Below, in pieces: positions 1 to 7,414 of a stretch of DNA of 45,910 nt. Each line of letters opens with the position of its first letter. Within the stretch, counting starts at the first letter, position 1. The translations under genes were made by a program, and so were the position numbers. Source of the DNA: a virus; the IMG/VR virus record IMGVR_UViG_3300046457_000194, positions 1 through 45,910 of that record. The stretch is one strand, 5' to 3'. The notes beneath the pieces were generated by a model that had not been told where the DNA came from, ran no database searches, and saw nothing but the letters and a program-made list of their open reading frames with translations.

Positions 1-117
1 GCAATGGCGGCACGCGTGATCCACGAGCACCCACCGCTCAGCCTTCGGCGGCTTCGGAAGCGGATTTGCCGGACCATCAACCGGCACGTCGCCGAACAGG
101 AAGAGCTGCTGCGTCAT
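1..117 (-). CDS. Partial gene, N-terminal 39 codons
   Basis: An open frame starts at an ATG at 117 and runs off the left edge of the window without a stop. The start overlaps the stop of the previous gene as ATGA, the coupling used throughout this operon, which supports a real gene. The visible part is proline-rich and ends in a Cys-x-x-Cys pair (CRHC) that could belong to a zinc-binding domain. The family cannot be named from this fragment. Confidence 0.6.
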   Translation of the reverse strand, partial: MTQQLFLFGDVPVDGPANPLPKPPKAERWVLVDHACRHC

Positions 118-623
118 GCACGCTCCAGAACGCAAACCGGATGCGGAATCGCACAGCCGAACACGACGGACGTCGATTCGCTGCGCGCGATCGACACCAG
201 CGCCTCGACACTCGTCGCGACGTCCGCAACGGCGCGCACTACACCCCGGCCGCCGGATACGCACGTCACCGACGCCGTGCCGATGCGCGCGAGCTTGCGC
301 GGACGACCGCCTTTCGCGTTGCGCCCGCGCTTCGTTTCGAGCGTGCGGTTGTAGCAGCTCACGCAGATGCGATCGCCGATGAGCCGCGTCGCGCCCGTCA
401 GGCACCGCGCGCACGTCCGGCGCTTGATCGCCGTGACCTTCACTTCGACGTGTGCGTGCTTGGCGCCGATCGGGCAGCCCGCGCAGGCGAGATAGCCGCC
501 GCCCTTTTGCGAGCCCTGAAACTGCGTCACGCATCGATCCACCGACAACGACGCGCGCAGCTTGGCGCATTCGAAGTATTGGCCTTCGACGCCCGGATAA
601 GTGAAGTACTCGATGTTGCTCAT
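114..623 (-). CDS. Zinc-ribbon protein with AT-hook-like segment
   Basis: This 169-residue protein has Cys-x-x-Cys pairs at about residues 47/50, 71/74 and 87/90; the last two are spaced like a zinc ribbon. They are followed by a basic stretch with a GGRPRK core near residues 105-110, resembling an AT-hook. Together these suggest a nucleic-acid-binding protein. It is late in the early-left operon and overlaps its neighbours by ATGA at both ends. A role as a regulator of later genes is possible but is inference; no family is recognised. Confidence 0.7.
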   Translation of the reverse strand: MSNIEYFTYPGVEGQYFECAKLRASLSVDRCVTQFQGSQKGGGYLACAGCPIGAKHAHVEVKVTAIKRRTCARCLTGATRLIGDRICVSCYNRTLETKRGRNAKGGRPRKLARIGTASVTCVSGGRGVVRAVADVATSVEALVSIARSESTSVVFGCAIPHPVCVLERA

Positions 624-1090
624 TCGAACGCCAGAAGTTGATTGACCACGAGCTCAACCTCTTGCTCGCTCGCGAAGTGCGCATGGCGCAAAATCTTGTT
701 CCACACGACGCGCAGCACCGAGGCATACACGTCGTTGAATTCATACTCGTCGCACTTCGCGAAGCTGATCGACTTCGCTTCGAGCCGAACCTGCCCGTCG
801 ATGCCGTAGCTCGCCGTGTAGTGCCCCGCGAGAATCAGAATGTCGCGGCGGAATGTCTCGATGTTTTTCGAGAGCTTTTCGCCGCGATACTCGTGTTCGC
901 CCGCCGGTTCCCACACATCGAAGGCGAGCTCGATGAGCTTGAAGAACTTGCGATGAAATTTGATGTTCCGCGCCTTGGTTGCCTCTACGCCAACCCCATC
1001 GCCGAGCTTCAACGAGTCCACGAACTTCATGGCTTGCTCGCAGACCGGCGCGAGCAGCCCGCCCTGCACCTTCTGAAACATGGCCTTCAT
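620..1090 (-). CDS. DUF1367 family phage protein
   Basis: The 156-residue product has the DUF1367 signature: an N-terminal segment ending near LAPVCEQA, the core KARNIKFHRKFFKLIELAFDVW, split here only by conservative changes, and a WEPAG stretch. DUF1367 proteins are common in the nin-like or replication regions of temperate phages and have no established function. The gene is coupled by ATGA overlaps to both neighbours, so it is part of the early-left operon. Confidence 0.85.
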   Translation of the reverse strand: MKAMFQKVQGGLLAPVCEQAMKFVDSLKLGDGVGVEATKARNIKFHRKFFKLIELAFDVWEPAGEHEYRGEKLSKNIETFRRDILILAGHYTASYGIDGQVRLEAKSISFAKCDEYEFNDVYASVLRVVWNKILRHAHFASEQEVELVVNQLLAFE

Positions 1091-1473
1091 GCGAACTCCT
1101 TCGCGAGCACGCGCGCCCGTTCAGCTTCATCCTTGAACCCGGCGGCGATCCTGTCGGCTGCGGCCTTGCCGAGCAGATAGGCCCACTCCTGATAGAGCGC
1201 GCGCTTGTCGTTCGGCGTCTTGCACTTCGCGGCGCGCTCGAATTCCGCCTTCAGGCGACGGCCGCACGCGCAGGCGATCGCGAACTCGCGCGCCACGCGC
1301 TCGGCCTCGTCGCGCGGCTTTTTCCCTTCGAACTCCTGCTGTGCGGCGGCGGCCTGATAGACCGCCTCGTCGGCGTCCGTCCAGTAGATCCCCTTGCGTA
1401 CCGCCGTGCCCTTCAGACCGGACAAACCACCGCCCGACTGAAAGCGCAGCGTGACGAGATCGGATGCGCTCAT
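1087..1473 (-). CDS. Hypothetical early protein, 128 aa
   Basis: The start is placed at the ATG at 1473 (MSASDLVTLRF) because it overlaps the stop of the DnaC-like gene as ATGA. An in-frame upstream start at 1497 would overlap that gene by 28 bases. The protein is helix-rich and charged in its C-terminal two thirds, with a CxC pair (ACACGR) in the middle. I do not recognise a family. It lies between a helicase loader and a DUF1367 gene, in the DNA-replication operon. Confidence 0.7.
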   Translation of the reverse strand: MSASDLVTLRFQSGGGLSGLKGTAVRKGIYWTDADEAVYQAAAAQQEFEGKKPRDEAERVAREFAIACACGRRLKAEFERAAKCKTPNDKRALYQEWAYLLGKAAADRIAAGFKDEAERARVLAKEFA

Positions 1474-2273
1474 GCGCGGCTCCGGTACGAATCCCAATCG
1501 AACACATGCACGCGGCCGCCGCCTTCGCGCAGCCGATCGACCACGCGCGGCGTCAGGTATTTCTCGATGCCTTCGAGCGACTCGTTCGAAATCACGATCG
1601 TCGGCTTGCAGGCGTCATAGCGGCCGTTGAGAATCGCGAACAGGATCATTTGCTCGTTGTCGCCGCCGCCCTGAATGCCGACTTCGTCCAGAATCAGCAG
1701 ATCGGGCTCGACAAACTTCGCGATCGACTCGCGCTCGGAGAGCTTCGAGCCCGGCCGATACGACTCGCGCACGAATTGCACCGCTTCATACGTGCGGGCG
1801 AAGAACGGCAGAGCGCCCATGCGCGCGATCTGCCGGGCGATCGACACCGCCAGATGCGTTTTGCCAGTGCCGGGCTTGCCGCACAGAATCAGATTCTTGC
1901 CCGTCTCGCGCACCGTCTCCCACGACGCCGCATAGTCGGCGCACACGTCGAGCGCGGCCTTCTGCGCAGGCGTCTCGACTACATACGACTTGAGCGACGC
2001 GTCGGCGAAGCGCTTCGGAATCTCCGCGCCTTGCCAGCCGCTCAGCAGGTTCGTGCGGCGCGCGGTGCGCATCGTCTCGGCGACTTCGGCCGCTGCCGAC
2101 TGCGCTTCGCGCTCTTCCATGCACTTCATGCAGCCCGCCCACCGCTTGACGCCCCCGAACGTCGAGGCGAGCTCGACATACGCGCCATGCGTCGCGCACA
2201 CCGCGTCGCGGCGCTCCATCTCGACTTTGCCAAGCATGGCCGCCACCGGCTGAAAATCGTCAGAACGTGCCAT
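1470..2273 (-). CDS. DnaC-like AAA+ helicase loader
   Basis: The 267-residue protein has a Walker A loop CGKPGTGKTH at 131-140, Walker B LLILDEVG at 192-199, a sensor-I-like VISN at 227-230 and an arginine-finger region near DRLRE. This is the DnaC/DnaA-type AAA+ layout of proteins that load the replicative helicase. A small N-terminal cluster (C26, H29, C48, C51) looks zinc-binding, as in many phage DnaC homologues. The ATG at 2273 gives a normal N-terminus; a longer in-frame start encodes an arginine-rich shadow of the upstream gene. It overlaps the replication protein gene by 14 bases, consistent with a primosome pair. Confidence 0.92.
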   Translation of the reverse strand: MARSDDFQPVAAMLGKVEMERRDAVCATHGAYVELASTFGGVKRWAGCMKCMEEREAQSAAAEVAETMRTARRTNLLSGWQGAEIPKRFADASLKSYVVETPAQKAALDVCADYAASWETVRETGKNLILCGKPGTGKTHLAVSIARQIARMGALPFFARTYEAVQFVRESYRPGSKLSERESIAKFVEPDLLILDEVGIQGGGDNEQMILFAILNGRYDACKPTIVISNESLEGIEKYLTPRVVDRLREGGGRVHVFDWDSYRSRA

Positions 2274-3162
2274 CGGCCTTAATCCCCTTGTGATAGTCGA
2301 TCGCGTCGTAGTCAGCCATCGTCTTAGGCTTGCCCGAGACGATCGGCGCCGCCGCCTTGTGCATGTGATTCCAGACCTTTTGCATGTCGCGCAGCAGAAT
2401 CGCGACGTCGTGCTGGCATTGCTCATAGAAGCCGCCGAGCGTCACGTAATGCGCGACGAGCTGCGGTGCCTTCTCGGCTCCCACGGTTTGCACGATGGAC
2501 TTCAGTGCGGCATTGACCTTCGCGCTGCGCAGCGGCTCGATGCCGTAGCGCTTCGCATATGCCGCCGCATAGGCTTCCCACGAAGCCGTTGTTACCGGCG
2601 CAGCTTTTTTCTTGGGCGCGCTCGGCGTCGCGTCAGCGGCGACGGAAGGTTTTAGATGGTTTACTTCATTGGGTACTTCATTGGTTTCATTCGGGTGTCC
2701 ACCAGACACCAAGGTAGTGTCAGAGTGGAACCCCGGTAGTGTCTGACTGACACCACCAGAAACAGGTGGTGTCTGTTGGACACCACCGGATTTTTGCACC
2801 GGAGCGATACAGTCATCGAGCGTGCCGTCATCAAAATCGGTCACATCGACGGCAGGCGCCGACACGAACGAGTTATCGGGCGTCTTGAGCCGATAGACGT
2901 TGCTCTTGTTCACACCGTTCGCCTTTTTGCGCTTCGTGACCGAGATCCAGCCTTTATCGGTCGCGCCCTTCACGGCGCGAATCGCCGACGAACGCGAGAT
3001 GCTCGCCATGTCGGCGATCGTGTTGAAGCTCGGCCATGCGGGCGTGCCCATATCGTTCACATGCGACGCGATGACGAGCAGCACGATTTTCTCGTAGCAC
3101 GTCAGAGCGTCGGCGGGCGCCTTGAGCACGGCCGCCCGGAAAGTCCATTCAGGCGCGGCCAT
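2260..3162 (-). CDS. Winged-helix phage replication protein (O/DnaT-like)
   Basis: The 300-residue product begins with a helix-turn-helix domain at about 20-95, with the helix pair around TIADMASISRSSAIRAV followed by a wing. It then has a low-complexity linker and a C-terminal helical domain with WEAYAAAYAKRYG. This matches phage replication initiators and primosomal proteins that pair with a DnaC-like loader, here the next gene. The stop of the HNH gene overlaps the ATG at 3162; a GTG at 3165 is an alternative start. It probably drives lytic replication, separate from the plasmid initiator at 14.8-15.7 kb. Confidence 0.85.
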   Translation of the reverse strand: MAAPEWTFRAAVLKAPADALTCYEKIVLLVIASHVNDMGTPAWPSFNTIADMASISRSSAIRAVKGATDKGWISVTKRKKANGVNKSNVYRLKTPDNSFVSAPAVDVTDFDDGTLDDCIAPVQKSGGVQQTPPVSGGVSQTLPGFHSDTTLVSGGHPNETNEVPNEVNHLKPSVAADATPSAPKKKAAPVTTASWEAYAAAYAKRYGIEPLRSAKVNAALKSIVQTVGAEKAPQLVAHYVTLGGFYEQCQHDVAILLRDMQKVWNHMHKAAAPIVSGKPKTMADYDAIDYHKGIKADGTF

Positions 3163-3557
3163 CACGCATCACCCCGCTCAAACACGAAGGTGAACGTCTT
3201 TTCGACCGGCAGCACCGCGCCGAGCGCTTCGAGCGCGCGAACCTGCTTCGGCGTCACGATGCCCGCGAGCGGCGAGAACCGCACGCGCAGCGCGTCACGC
3301 AAGCGCTGCAGATCGCCGTCACACTTCGCCGAATTGCACGACTTGCACGACTTGCACGAGGCGCGCAGATTGCCCTCTGTGTCCGAGCCCCCCTTCGAGC
3401 GCGCGACGATATGATCGACGTGCATCGATAGCACGCCCGGCAGATCGTCGCCGCAATACTGGCAGCGCCCGCCAGCGGCTTCAAAAAGCCGCCGCTTGAA
3501 CTTCGTTGAGAACGTCGTTCCGTTTGCACGGAGGACGCTGGATTCGATTCTGAGCAT
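3162..3557 (-). CDS. HNH endonuclease-like protein
   Basis: The 131-residue protein has the HNH zinc-finger core: a CQYCG pair near residue 33, then HVDHIVARSKGGSD, then a Cys-rich stretch ending CNSAK. Catalytic His in DHI and Asn in the final CN are present. A 9-bp tandem repeat in the DNA at 3334-3360 extends the last motif to three Cys-Lys-Ser-like units, so the exact zinc ligands are ambiguous. The start ATG overlaps the RusA stop as TAATG. A role in DNA processing alongside RusA is likely; a homing role is possible. Confidence 0.88.
   Translation of the reverse strand: MLRIESSVLRANGTTFSTKFKRRLFEAAGGRCQYCGDDLPGVLSMHVDHIVARSKGGSDTEGNLRASCKSCKSCNSAKCDGDLQRLRDALRVRFSPLAGIVTPKQVRALEALGAVLPVEKTFTFVFERGDA
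3334..3360. repeat. 9-bp tandem repeat inside HNH gene
   Basis: Three adjacent copies of TTGCACGAC (the last ends in G) encode repeated Cys-Lys-Ser in the HNH zinc finger on the minus strand. The array is in frame, so slippage would change copy number without a frameshift. Confidence 0.85.
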
Positions 3558-4036
3558 TACTGGTCAAGCTCCTGAATAAACACTTCCACGCGCGGCTCAT
3601 CGGCGTAGCGCTTTTTTCCCGCGTCGTCCACGATTTGCGAGTCGTCCACAAAGACGACGCCGTTCATCGCGTCAAACACGGCTTTTTTGAAATTGTCGAG
3701 ATCCGGCTTACTCACCGGGTAAAGCGAGCCCGCGCGCGCAGCTTCGCGCGCAGCCTTCGTCCAGCTCTTCGGAATGGGCAGGTAACAATCGACGCGAGCG
3801 AACAGCGGCCCGGCTAGCGGCTTTGCGCCGAGCATCGCGCGCAGCGCCGCGACGCGCACCGCCATCTCGAAATCGACGGTTTTCTTCGGCGTATAGGTGC
3901 GCACGACTTCACGCCCGCCGATGCGTGCGCGGCCAAAGCGCGGCCGCAACTTAGGCTTAGGCTCGACGCGCGCGACAAATTGAATCGTCTTACATGACGA
4001 TTTTTTGTCTTGACAATTTGCAGAATTGATTGTCAC
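3557..4036 (-). CDS. rusA: RusA-type Holliday junction resolvase
   Basis: The protein of 159 residues carries the RusA hallmark: SKPDLDNFKKAVFDAMNGV at about 109-127 followed by VFVDDSQIVD at 128-137. These supply the acidic residues (D112, D114, D131 or D132) that bind magnesium in RusA. RusA enzymes resolve four-way junctions made during phage recombination and replication. The best start is a GTG at 4036; there is no in-frame ATG and no obvious Shine-Dalgarno sequence, so the first 15 or so residues are uncertain. An ACCTGACAGGT palindrome lies 17 bases upstream. Confidence 0.93.
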   Translation of the reverse strand: MTINSANCQDKKSSCKTIQFVARVEPKPKLRPRFGRARIGGREVVRTYTPKKTVDFEMAVRVAALRAMLGAKPLAGPLFARVDCYLPIPKSWTKAAREAARAGSLYPVSKPDLDNFKKAVFDAMNGVVFVDDSQIVDDAGKKRYADEPRVEVFIQELDQ

Positions 4037-4052
4037 TTTGCGCTTTTTTAGT

Positions 4053-4065
4053 TACCTGACAGGTA
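4053..4065. promoter_or_regulatory. Operator palindrome upstream of rusA
   Basis: TACCTGACAGGTA is a perfect inverted repeat around one central base. It lies between the cro-like gene and rusA. The same ACCT-N3-AGGT pattern recurs at other promoters in the window, so it is read as a binding site of the repressor or Cro protein. Confidence 0.7.
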
Positions 4066-4074
4066 CAATTCTTC

Positions 4075-4284
4075 TCAGTCAGCCAGCACTGAGGGATTGC
4101 ACAAGCCGTGCAGCGTGATCGTGTCGCCCGATGCCTTGATGATTTTCAGGGCCATATCAGCGGACGGTCGCTTGTTCGGTTCATACATGAGCTGGCGGAT
4201 GTAGGACAGCTTGGTACCGGCCTTTTCCGCCAGTTCGCGGAGCCCCTCGGTACCGTGGGCTAGGGAGTATTCGTAAAGAGTCAT
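4075..4284 (-). CDS. Cro-like helix-turn-helix regulator
   Basis: The 69-residue protein contains a helix-turn-helix at about 15-45 (LRELAEKAGTKLSYIRQLMY) followed by a short C-terminal tail, in the size and style of Cro/YdaS-type switch proteins. It is divergent from the repressor at 4429 and heads the early-left operon, the classical Cro position. The ATG at 4284 is preferred over an upstream in-frame ATG because it fits the domain and the predicted transcription start. There is no Shine-Dalgarno sequence before it. Confidence 0.85.
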   Translation of the reverse strand: MTLYEYSLAHGTEGLRELAEKAGTKLSYIRQLMYEPNKRPSADMALKIIKASGDTITLHGLCNPSVLAD

Positions 4285-4291
4285 GCGCCGA

Positions 4292-4320
4292 ACTTTACCC
4301 GTCAGATAAACAAAAGTAAA
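4292..4320 (-). promoter_or_regulatory. Promoter of cro-like gene
   Basis: On the minus strand TTTACT (4320-4315) and TAAAGT (4297-4292) are 17 bases apart, a good sigma70 arrangement. Transcription would begin at about 4285, at or next to the ATG at 4284, which predicts a leaderless message. A degenerate operator fills the spacer. Confidence 0.65.
4297..4307. promoter_or_regulatory. Operator in cro promoter
   Basis: ACCCGTCAGAT matches the ACCT-N3-AGGT palindrome at six of eight positions and is flanked symmetrically by TTT and AAA. It lies between the -35 and -10 elements of the cro promoter, as expected for repression. Confidence 0.55.
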
Positions 4321-4428
4321 GCGGCTCAGGCACTTGCGCAACATTCCGGCCGGGCTGATGATTCACCCTTCCGGGACTAGGCGAACAATAAAAAGACCAC
4401 CCCCGAAACAACGGGATATAGACAAAAA

Positions 4429-4869
4429 ATGGAAATCAAAGAAACGCGGCTGAGCAACTTCCTAACCCTTGCAAGTGGCTACTCGAAAATCATCGAGTTT
4501 TGCGAAGCTGTAGCAATGGCGCCAAGCTACTTTAGTCAGGTGAAGCGCGGACAGAAGGCGATCGGAGATGATCGCGCACGACAGATTGAAGAGGCTCTGT
4601 CACTTCCTAGAGGTTGGATGGATACTGTTCATGACCAGCCAGTCACGCCGTCTCGATTGCCGTCCGATGACCTTGGAGTGGTCTATGCACTATCTGGCCT
4701 TCCAGACTCAATTCGTCAAAACATCAAAACGCTGATCTACAACTTAGCCGCCGAGTACTCTGCTCGCGCGCCAAGTACAGGAAACGCTCGAAGCCCTGCG
4801 CGCAAGCGTCAGGAGCCAACAGCAGACGATGACGAATCCGCAACCGCTGCCGCCCACTACACACATTAA
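4429..4869 (+). CDS. Prophage repressor (XRE-type HTH)
   Basis: The 146-residue protein has an N-terminal helix-turn-helix at about 18-62, with FCEAVAMAPSYFSQVKRGQK as the DNA-reading part, then a helical segment and a polar, probably disordered tail. It lacks the S24 peptidase domain of LexA-cleavable repressors, so induction may work differently from lambda. It is divergent from the Cro-like gene, with a shared 144-base region between them. It is the best candidate to bind the ACCT-N3-AGGT operators. A possible -10 (TATAGA at 4417) is close upstream; no convincing -35 is seen. Confidence 0.85.
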   Translation: MEIKETRLSNFLTLASGYSKIIEFCEAVAMAPSYFSQVKRGQKAIGDDRARQIEEALSLPRGWMDTVHDQPVTPSRLPSDDLGVVYALSGLPDSIRQNIKTLIYNLAAEYSARAPSTGNARSPARKRQEPTADDDESATAAAHYTH

Positions 4870-4883
4870 ATTGTGGAGGCTCT

Positions 4884-5147
4884 ATGCAAGAGGGCACCAC
4901 TGTAGAAGCAAGCCCGCCTCTTAGAGAATTGTGGGCACGATGGCGAAGATCAGACGGCAGATGCTATGCCGCGACAATACAGAAAGACTTGTTTGGAAAT
5001 TGGTCAATCATTGCGCTTTGGGGCTCAGAGAGTGACCCCCGCAAAGGGGGGCAATCAATTCATCCTGTAGCGACCCGAGAGGACGCCCAAGCCTATATGG
5101 ACGCCCTGCACCATACGCGCATCGCGCACGGCTATAAGCCTTACTAG
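4884..5147 (+). CDS. Stand-alone WGR-domain protein
   Basis: The 87-residue protein is essentially one WGR-like domain: an RWRRSDGRCYAA strand, KDLFGNWSIIALWGS in the centre (the WGR position reads WGS), then an alpha segment with EDAQAYMDAL and a terminal GYKPY. WGR domains bind nucleic-acid ends or nicks in PARPs and in bacterial fusion proteins. It follows the repressor by 14 bases with a GGAGG ribosome site, so it is probably expressed in the lysogen. A prophage-state function such as exclusion or defence is inference. Confidence 0.7.
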   Translation: MQEGTTVEASPPLRELWARWRRSDGRCYAATIQKDLFGNWSIIALWGSESDPRKGGQSIHPVATREDAQAYMDALHHTRIAHGYKPY

Positions 5148-5184
5148 CCGCCCCTCTACCCTGCGTCGTCAGGGTTGCCCGACG

Positions 5185-5207
5185 TTCATACCATACCACT
5201 CATACCA
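5185..5207. repeat. CATACCA repeat cluster, copy 1
   Basis: Three CATACCA heptamers start at 5187, 5192 and 5201. The 20 bases at 5185-5204 are identical to 13219-13238 just upstream of parA. A role as a binding site for the small partition protein is possible. Confidence 0.65.
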
Positions 5208-5258
5208 TTGTGGCGACGATCGCGCGCGCACTGGCTCCCCCCTTTACCTTGCTCAAAA

Positions 5259-5286
5259 CTGACTGTTGTACAAATACACCTATAAG
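5259..5286 (+). promoter_or_regulatory. Candidate promoter of recombination operon (distal)
   Basis: CTGACT (5259-5264) and TATAAG (5281-5286) are 16 bases apart. The -10 is overlapped by the perfect operator ACCTATAAGGT, which supports a regulated promoter. Confidence 0.5.
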
Positions 5287-5288
5287 GT
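5278..5288. promoter_or_regulatory. Operator, early-right promoter region
   Basis: ACCTATAAGGT is a perfect ACCT-N3-AGGT palindrome, extended by matching C and G flanks to 13 bp. Its centre is 36 bases from the next operator. Confidence 0.65.
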
Positions 5289-5310
5289 GAAAAAATTTGG
5301 TCAAGACCTA

Positions 5311-5341
5311 TTGACCCGACAGGTAAAGTCGATGGTAGAAT
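5311..5341 (+). promoter_or_regulatory. Candidate promoter of recombination operon (proximal)
   Basis: TTGACC (5311-5316) and TAGAAT (5336-5341) are good hexamers but 19 bases apart, longer than ideal. The -35 is overlapped by the operator at 5314-5324. The first gene of the operon starts 53 bases downstream of the -10. Confidence 0.5.
5314..5324. promoter_or_regulatory. Operator, early-right promoter region
   Basis: ACCCGACAGGT matches the ACCT-N3-AGGT palindrome at seven of eight positions and shares the GAC centre of the rusA operator. It overlaps a -35 hexamer. Confidence 0.6.
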
Positions 5342-5393
5342 TTAGCTCAGGGATTAACACAAGGTAAAGTCCCGCTACCGGAGAAGAAGAGCT

Positions 5394-5708
5394 ATGAAAA
5401 CCGCACGCAGCCTGTCAGTCGTTCCCGAGCGCGAAGCAATCGCCGCCGCACAATCCCTCTCCCGCCCGATCATCCGCCGCCCGTCGAGCTTCGTGCCGAC
5501 CGAGGGGCACAAGCGCATGTACGAGTTGCTCGGCGTGAATTGGGTCTGTCATCCGGAATACGTGCCGAAGGCCCGTCATAGCTTCAATCCGGACATTTAC
5601 GGCCCGGCCCGTCAAGACTTCCTCAACCGCATCGCCTACTGCGCGCGCGTCGATCGCGAGCGCAACCCCGCCTTCCGCCGCGCCGAAGCCATTCGCGCCG
5701 CTATCTAA
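5394..5708 (+). CDS. Hypothetical early protein, 104 aa
   Basis: First gene of the rightward operon, behind an AGAAGA-type ribosome site. The basic N-terminal half has an RRPSSF segment and the second half has aromatic motifs (NWVCHPEYVP, YGPARQDFLNRIAYCARV). There are two isolated cysteines and no membrane segment. I do not recognise a family. Its position before the Bet gene suggests an early function, but no role can be assigned. Confidence 0.65.
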   Translation: MKTARSLSVVPEREAIAAAQSLSRPIIRRPSSFVPTEGHKRMYELLGVNWVCHPEYVPKARHSFNPDIYGPARQDFLNRIAYCARVDRERNPAFRRAEAIRAAI

Positions 5709-5732
5709 ATTCCGCACGAGGACACCCCAATC

Positions 5733-6797
5733 ATGGGCGCTAATAACGACGTCGTCGCGTTTAGCAATAACGCGATTCAAGCATTCAACATCGAGCAAAA
5801 CGAGCTGATCGAGACGCTCGAAGCATCACTCTATCCGGGCGCATCGCACAACAGCATCAAGCTCGCAATCGGCTACTGCAAGGCGTCGAATCTCGATCCT
5901 ATGCAGAAGCCCGTTCATATCGTGCCGATTTGGGACAAGAACATCGGCAAGATGCGCGACGTCATCATGCCGGGCGTCGGGCTGTATCGCACGCAAGCAG
6001 CGCGTTCCGGCCTCTACGCAGGCATGACAGAAGCCGAATTTGGGCCGGACGTGACCGAGAATCTCGCGGGCGTCACCGTCACCTTCCCGCAGTGGGCGCG
6101 CGTCGTCGTCAAGAAGCTGCTTCCGAACGGCACCATCGCTGAGTTTTCCGCGAAGGAATACTGGAAGGAAAACTACGCGACGGCCAAGCGCGACACGCTC
6201 CAGCCGAACGCAATGTGGAAGAAGCGCCCCTACGGCCAGCTTGCCAAGTGCGCAGAAGCGCAGGCGCTTCGCAAGGCATTCCCGGAGAGCGTCGGATCGG
6301 CGCCGACCGCCGAAGAAATGGAAGGCCGCCACGCAGAACACGACATGGGCGCGGCCGATGAAGTCGGCGGTGCGCAACAGACGCAGCCGCAGCACGGCAT
6401 CAAGCGCAAGTCGGACGGCGACAAGCAAGCCACACAGCAGCAAGCCGAACAGCAGCCGATCGGCACCGCGTCGGAAGTCATCGACGGCGAAACCGGCGAA
6501 ATCATTCAGCCGAGCGAGCCCGCTCAAGCGGCGGCCGCCGCGAAAGCGCAGCCCGCCACGCAGCAGGCGCAAGCCGCATCGCAGCGAAATCGCGAGCCGG
6601 GCGATGACGACGAGCAGATCGGCAACGACAGCCCGCCCGCATCGGCCGGGCTCATCAAAGTCGCGCAGAGCAAAGTCGCGGCCGCGAATCTGACCGATGA
6701 AGCCGCCCTCGCCGCGCACGGCCTGAAGAGCTACGAAGGCATGAGCACGGCCACGGCGAACAAGATCATCGCTTGGGCCAAGGCGAACAAGCAATGA
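5733..6797 (+). CDS. bet: Phage recombination protein Bet (RecT/Redbeta-like)
   Basis: The 354-residue protein matches the Bet family: N-terminal LIETLEASLYPGAS, then YCKASNLDPMQKPVHIVPIWD, GVGLYRTQAARSG and a core ending AQALRKAFPES near residue 187. These proteins anneal complementary single strands during recombination. The remainder is a long Gln/Ala/Glu-rich linker (about 200-305) and a C-terminal helical module ending in IIAWAKANKQ. The extended tail is longer than in the minimal family and may contact the SSB or exonuclease encoded downstream. The stop overlaps the exonuclease start by ATGA. Confidence 0.95.
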   Translation: MGANNDVVAFSNNAIQAFNIEQNELIETLEASLYPGASHNSIKLAIGYCKASNLDPMQKPVHIVPIWDKNIGKMRDVIMPGVGLYRTQAARSGLYAGMTEAEFGPDVTENLAGVTVTFPQWARVVVKKLLPNGTIAEFSAKEYWKENYATAKRDTLQPNAMWKKRPYGQLAKCAEAQALRKAFPESVGSAPTAEEMEGRHAEHDMGAADEVGGAQQTQPQHGIKRKSDGDKQATQQQAEQQPIGTASEVIDGETGEIIQPSEPAQAAAAAKAQPATQQAQAASQRNREPGDDDEQIGNDSPPASAGLIKVAQSKVAAANLTDEAALAAHGLKSYEGMSTATANKIIAWAKANKQ

Positions 6798-7414
6798 TCG
6801 CGCTGCGATTCGACGCCGAGACGCACACGTACTGGCTCGGCGATCGCAAAGTGCCCGGCGTCACGTCGATTCTGGCGCCGTTGAATGACTTCTCATTCAT
6901 CAAAGCCGAAGTACTCGCCCGCAAGGCGGCACTCGGCAGCGCCGTGCACTTCGCATGCGAGCTCATGGATCAGGACGATCTGGATTGGGGCTCAATTCCG
7001 AGCGATCTGCTGCCCTACGTCGAGTCTTACGCGCAGTTCAAGGTCGATACGCGGTTCGTGCCGCATGCGATCGAGCGCCGCGTGCTGCACCCGACGCACC
7101 TGTATGCGGGCACGCTCGACCGAACGGGCCTCATGTACGACGACCCGGCGCTGGTGGATCTGAAGTGCGTCGCGCAGTTGAGCCCGGCAACGGGCGTTCA
7201 GACGGCGGCATACAAGGCAGCACTCGAAGCCGAAGGCGACACGTTCGAGCACCCGATGCCTCAGAAGCGCTACGCGTTGCAGCTTCGCCCGGACGGGAAG
7301 TATCGATTGAAGGAGTACAGGGAGCCGACCGATTGGCCGACGTTCCTCGCACTCAAAACCGTGTACGCATGGAATCAACGAAACGGAGTGGACAAAAAAA
7401 ATGACGAACATTAA
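6794..7414 (+). CDS. PD-(D/E)XK exonuclease (Cas4/RecB-like)
   Basis: The 206-residue protein has the nuclease motif series of the RecB/Cas4 superfamily: a GSAVHFACE helix with H52, AGTLDR with D109, VDLKC with D122 and K124, and a QTAAYKAAL helix. It should resect double-stranded ends to make the substrate for Bet, as Red alpha does in lambda. The ATG at 6794 overlaps the bet stop by ATGA and gives the expected N-terminus. The end overlaps the next gene by 14 bases. Confidence 0.9.
   Translation: MIALRFDAETHTYWLGDRKVPGVTSILAPLNDFSFIKAEVLARKAALGSAVHFACELMDQDDLDWGSIPSDLLPYVESYAQFKVDTRFVPHAIERRVLHPTHLYAGTLDRTGLMYDDPALVDLKCVAQLSPATGVQTAAYKAALEAEGDTFEHPMPQKRYALQLRPDGKYRLKEYREPTDWPTFLALKTVYAWNQRNGVDKKNDEH

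Noticed and set aside
5263-5278. LexA-like box in the immunity region
   Set aside because: CTGT is followed at the right distance by TACA rather than ACAG; the match is too poor.
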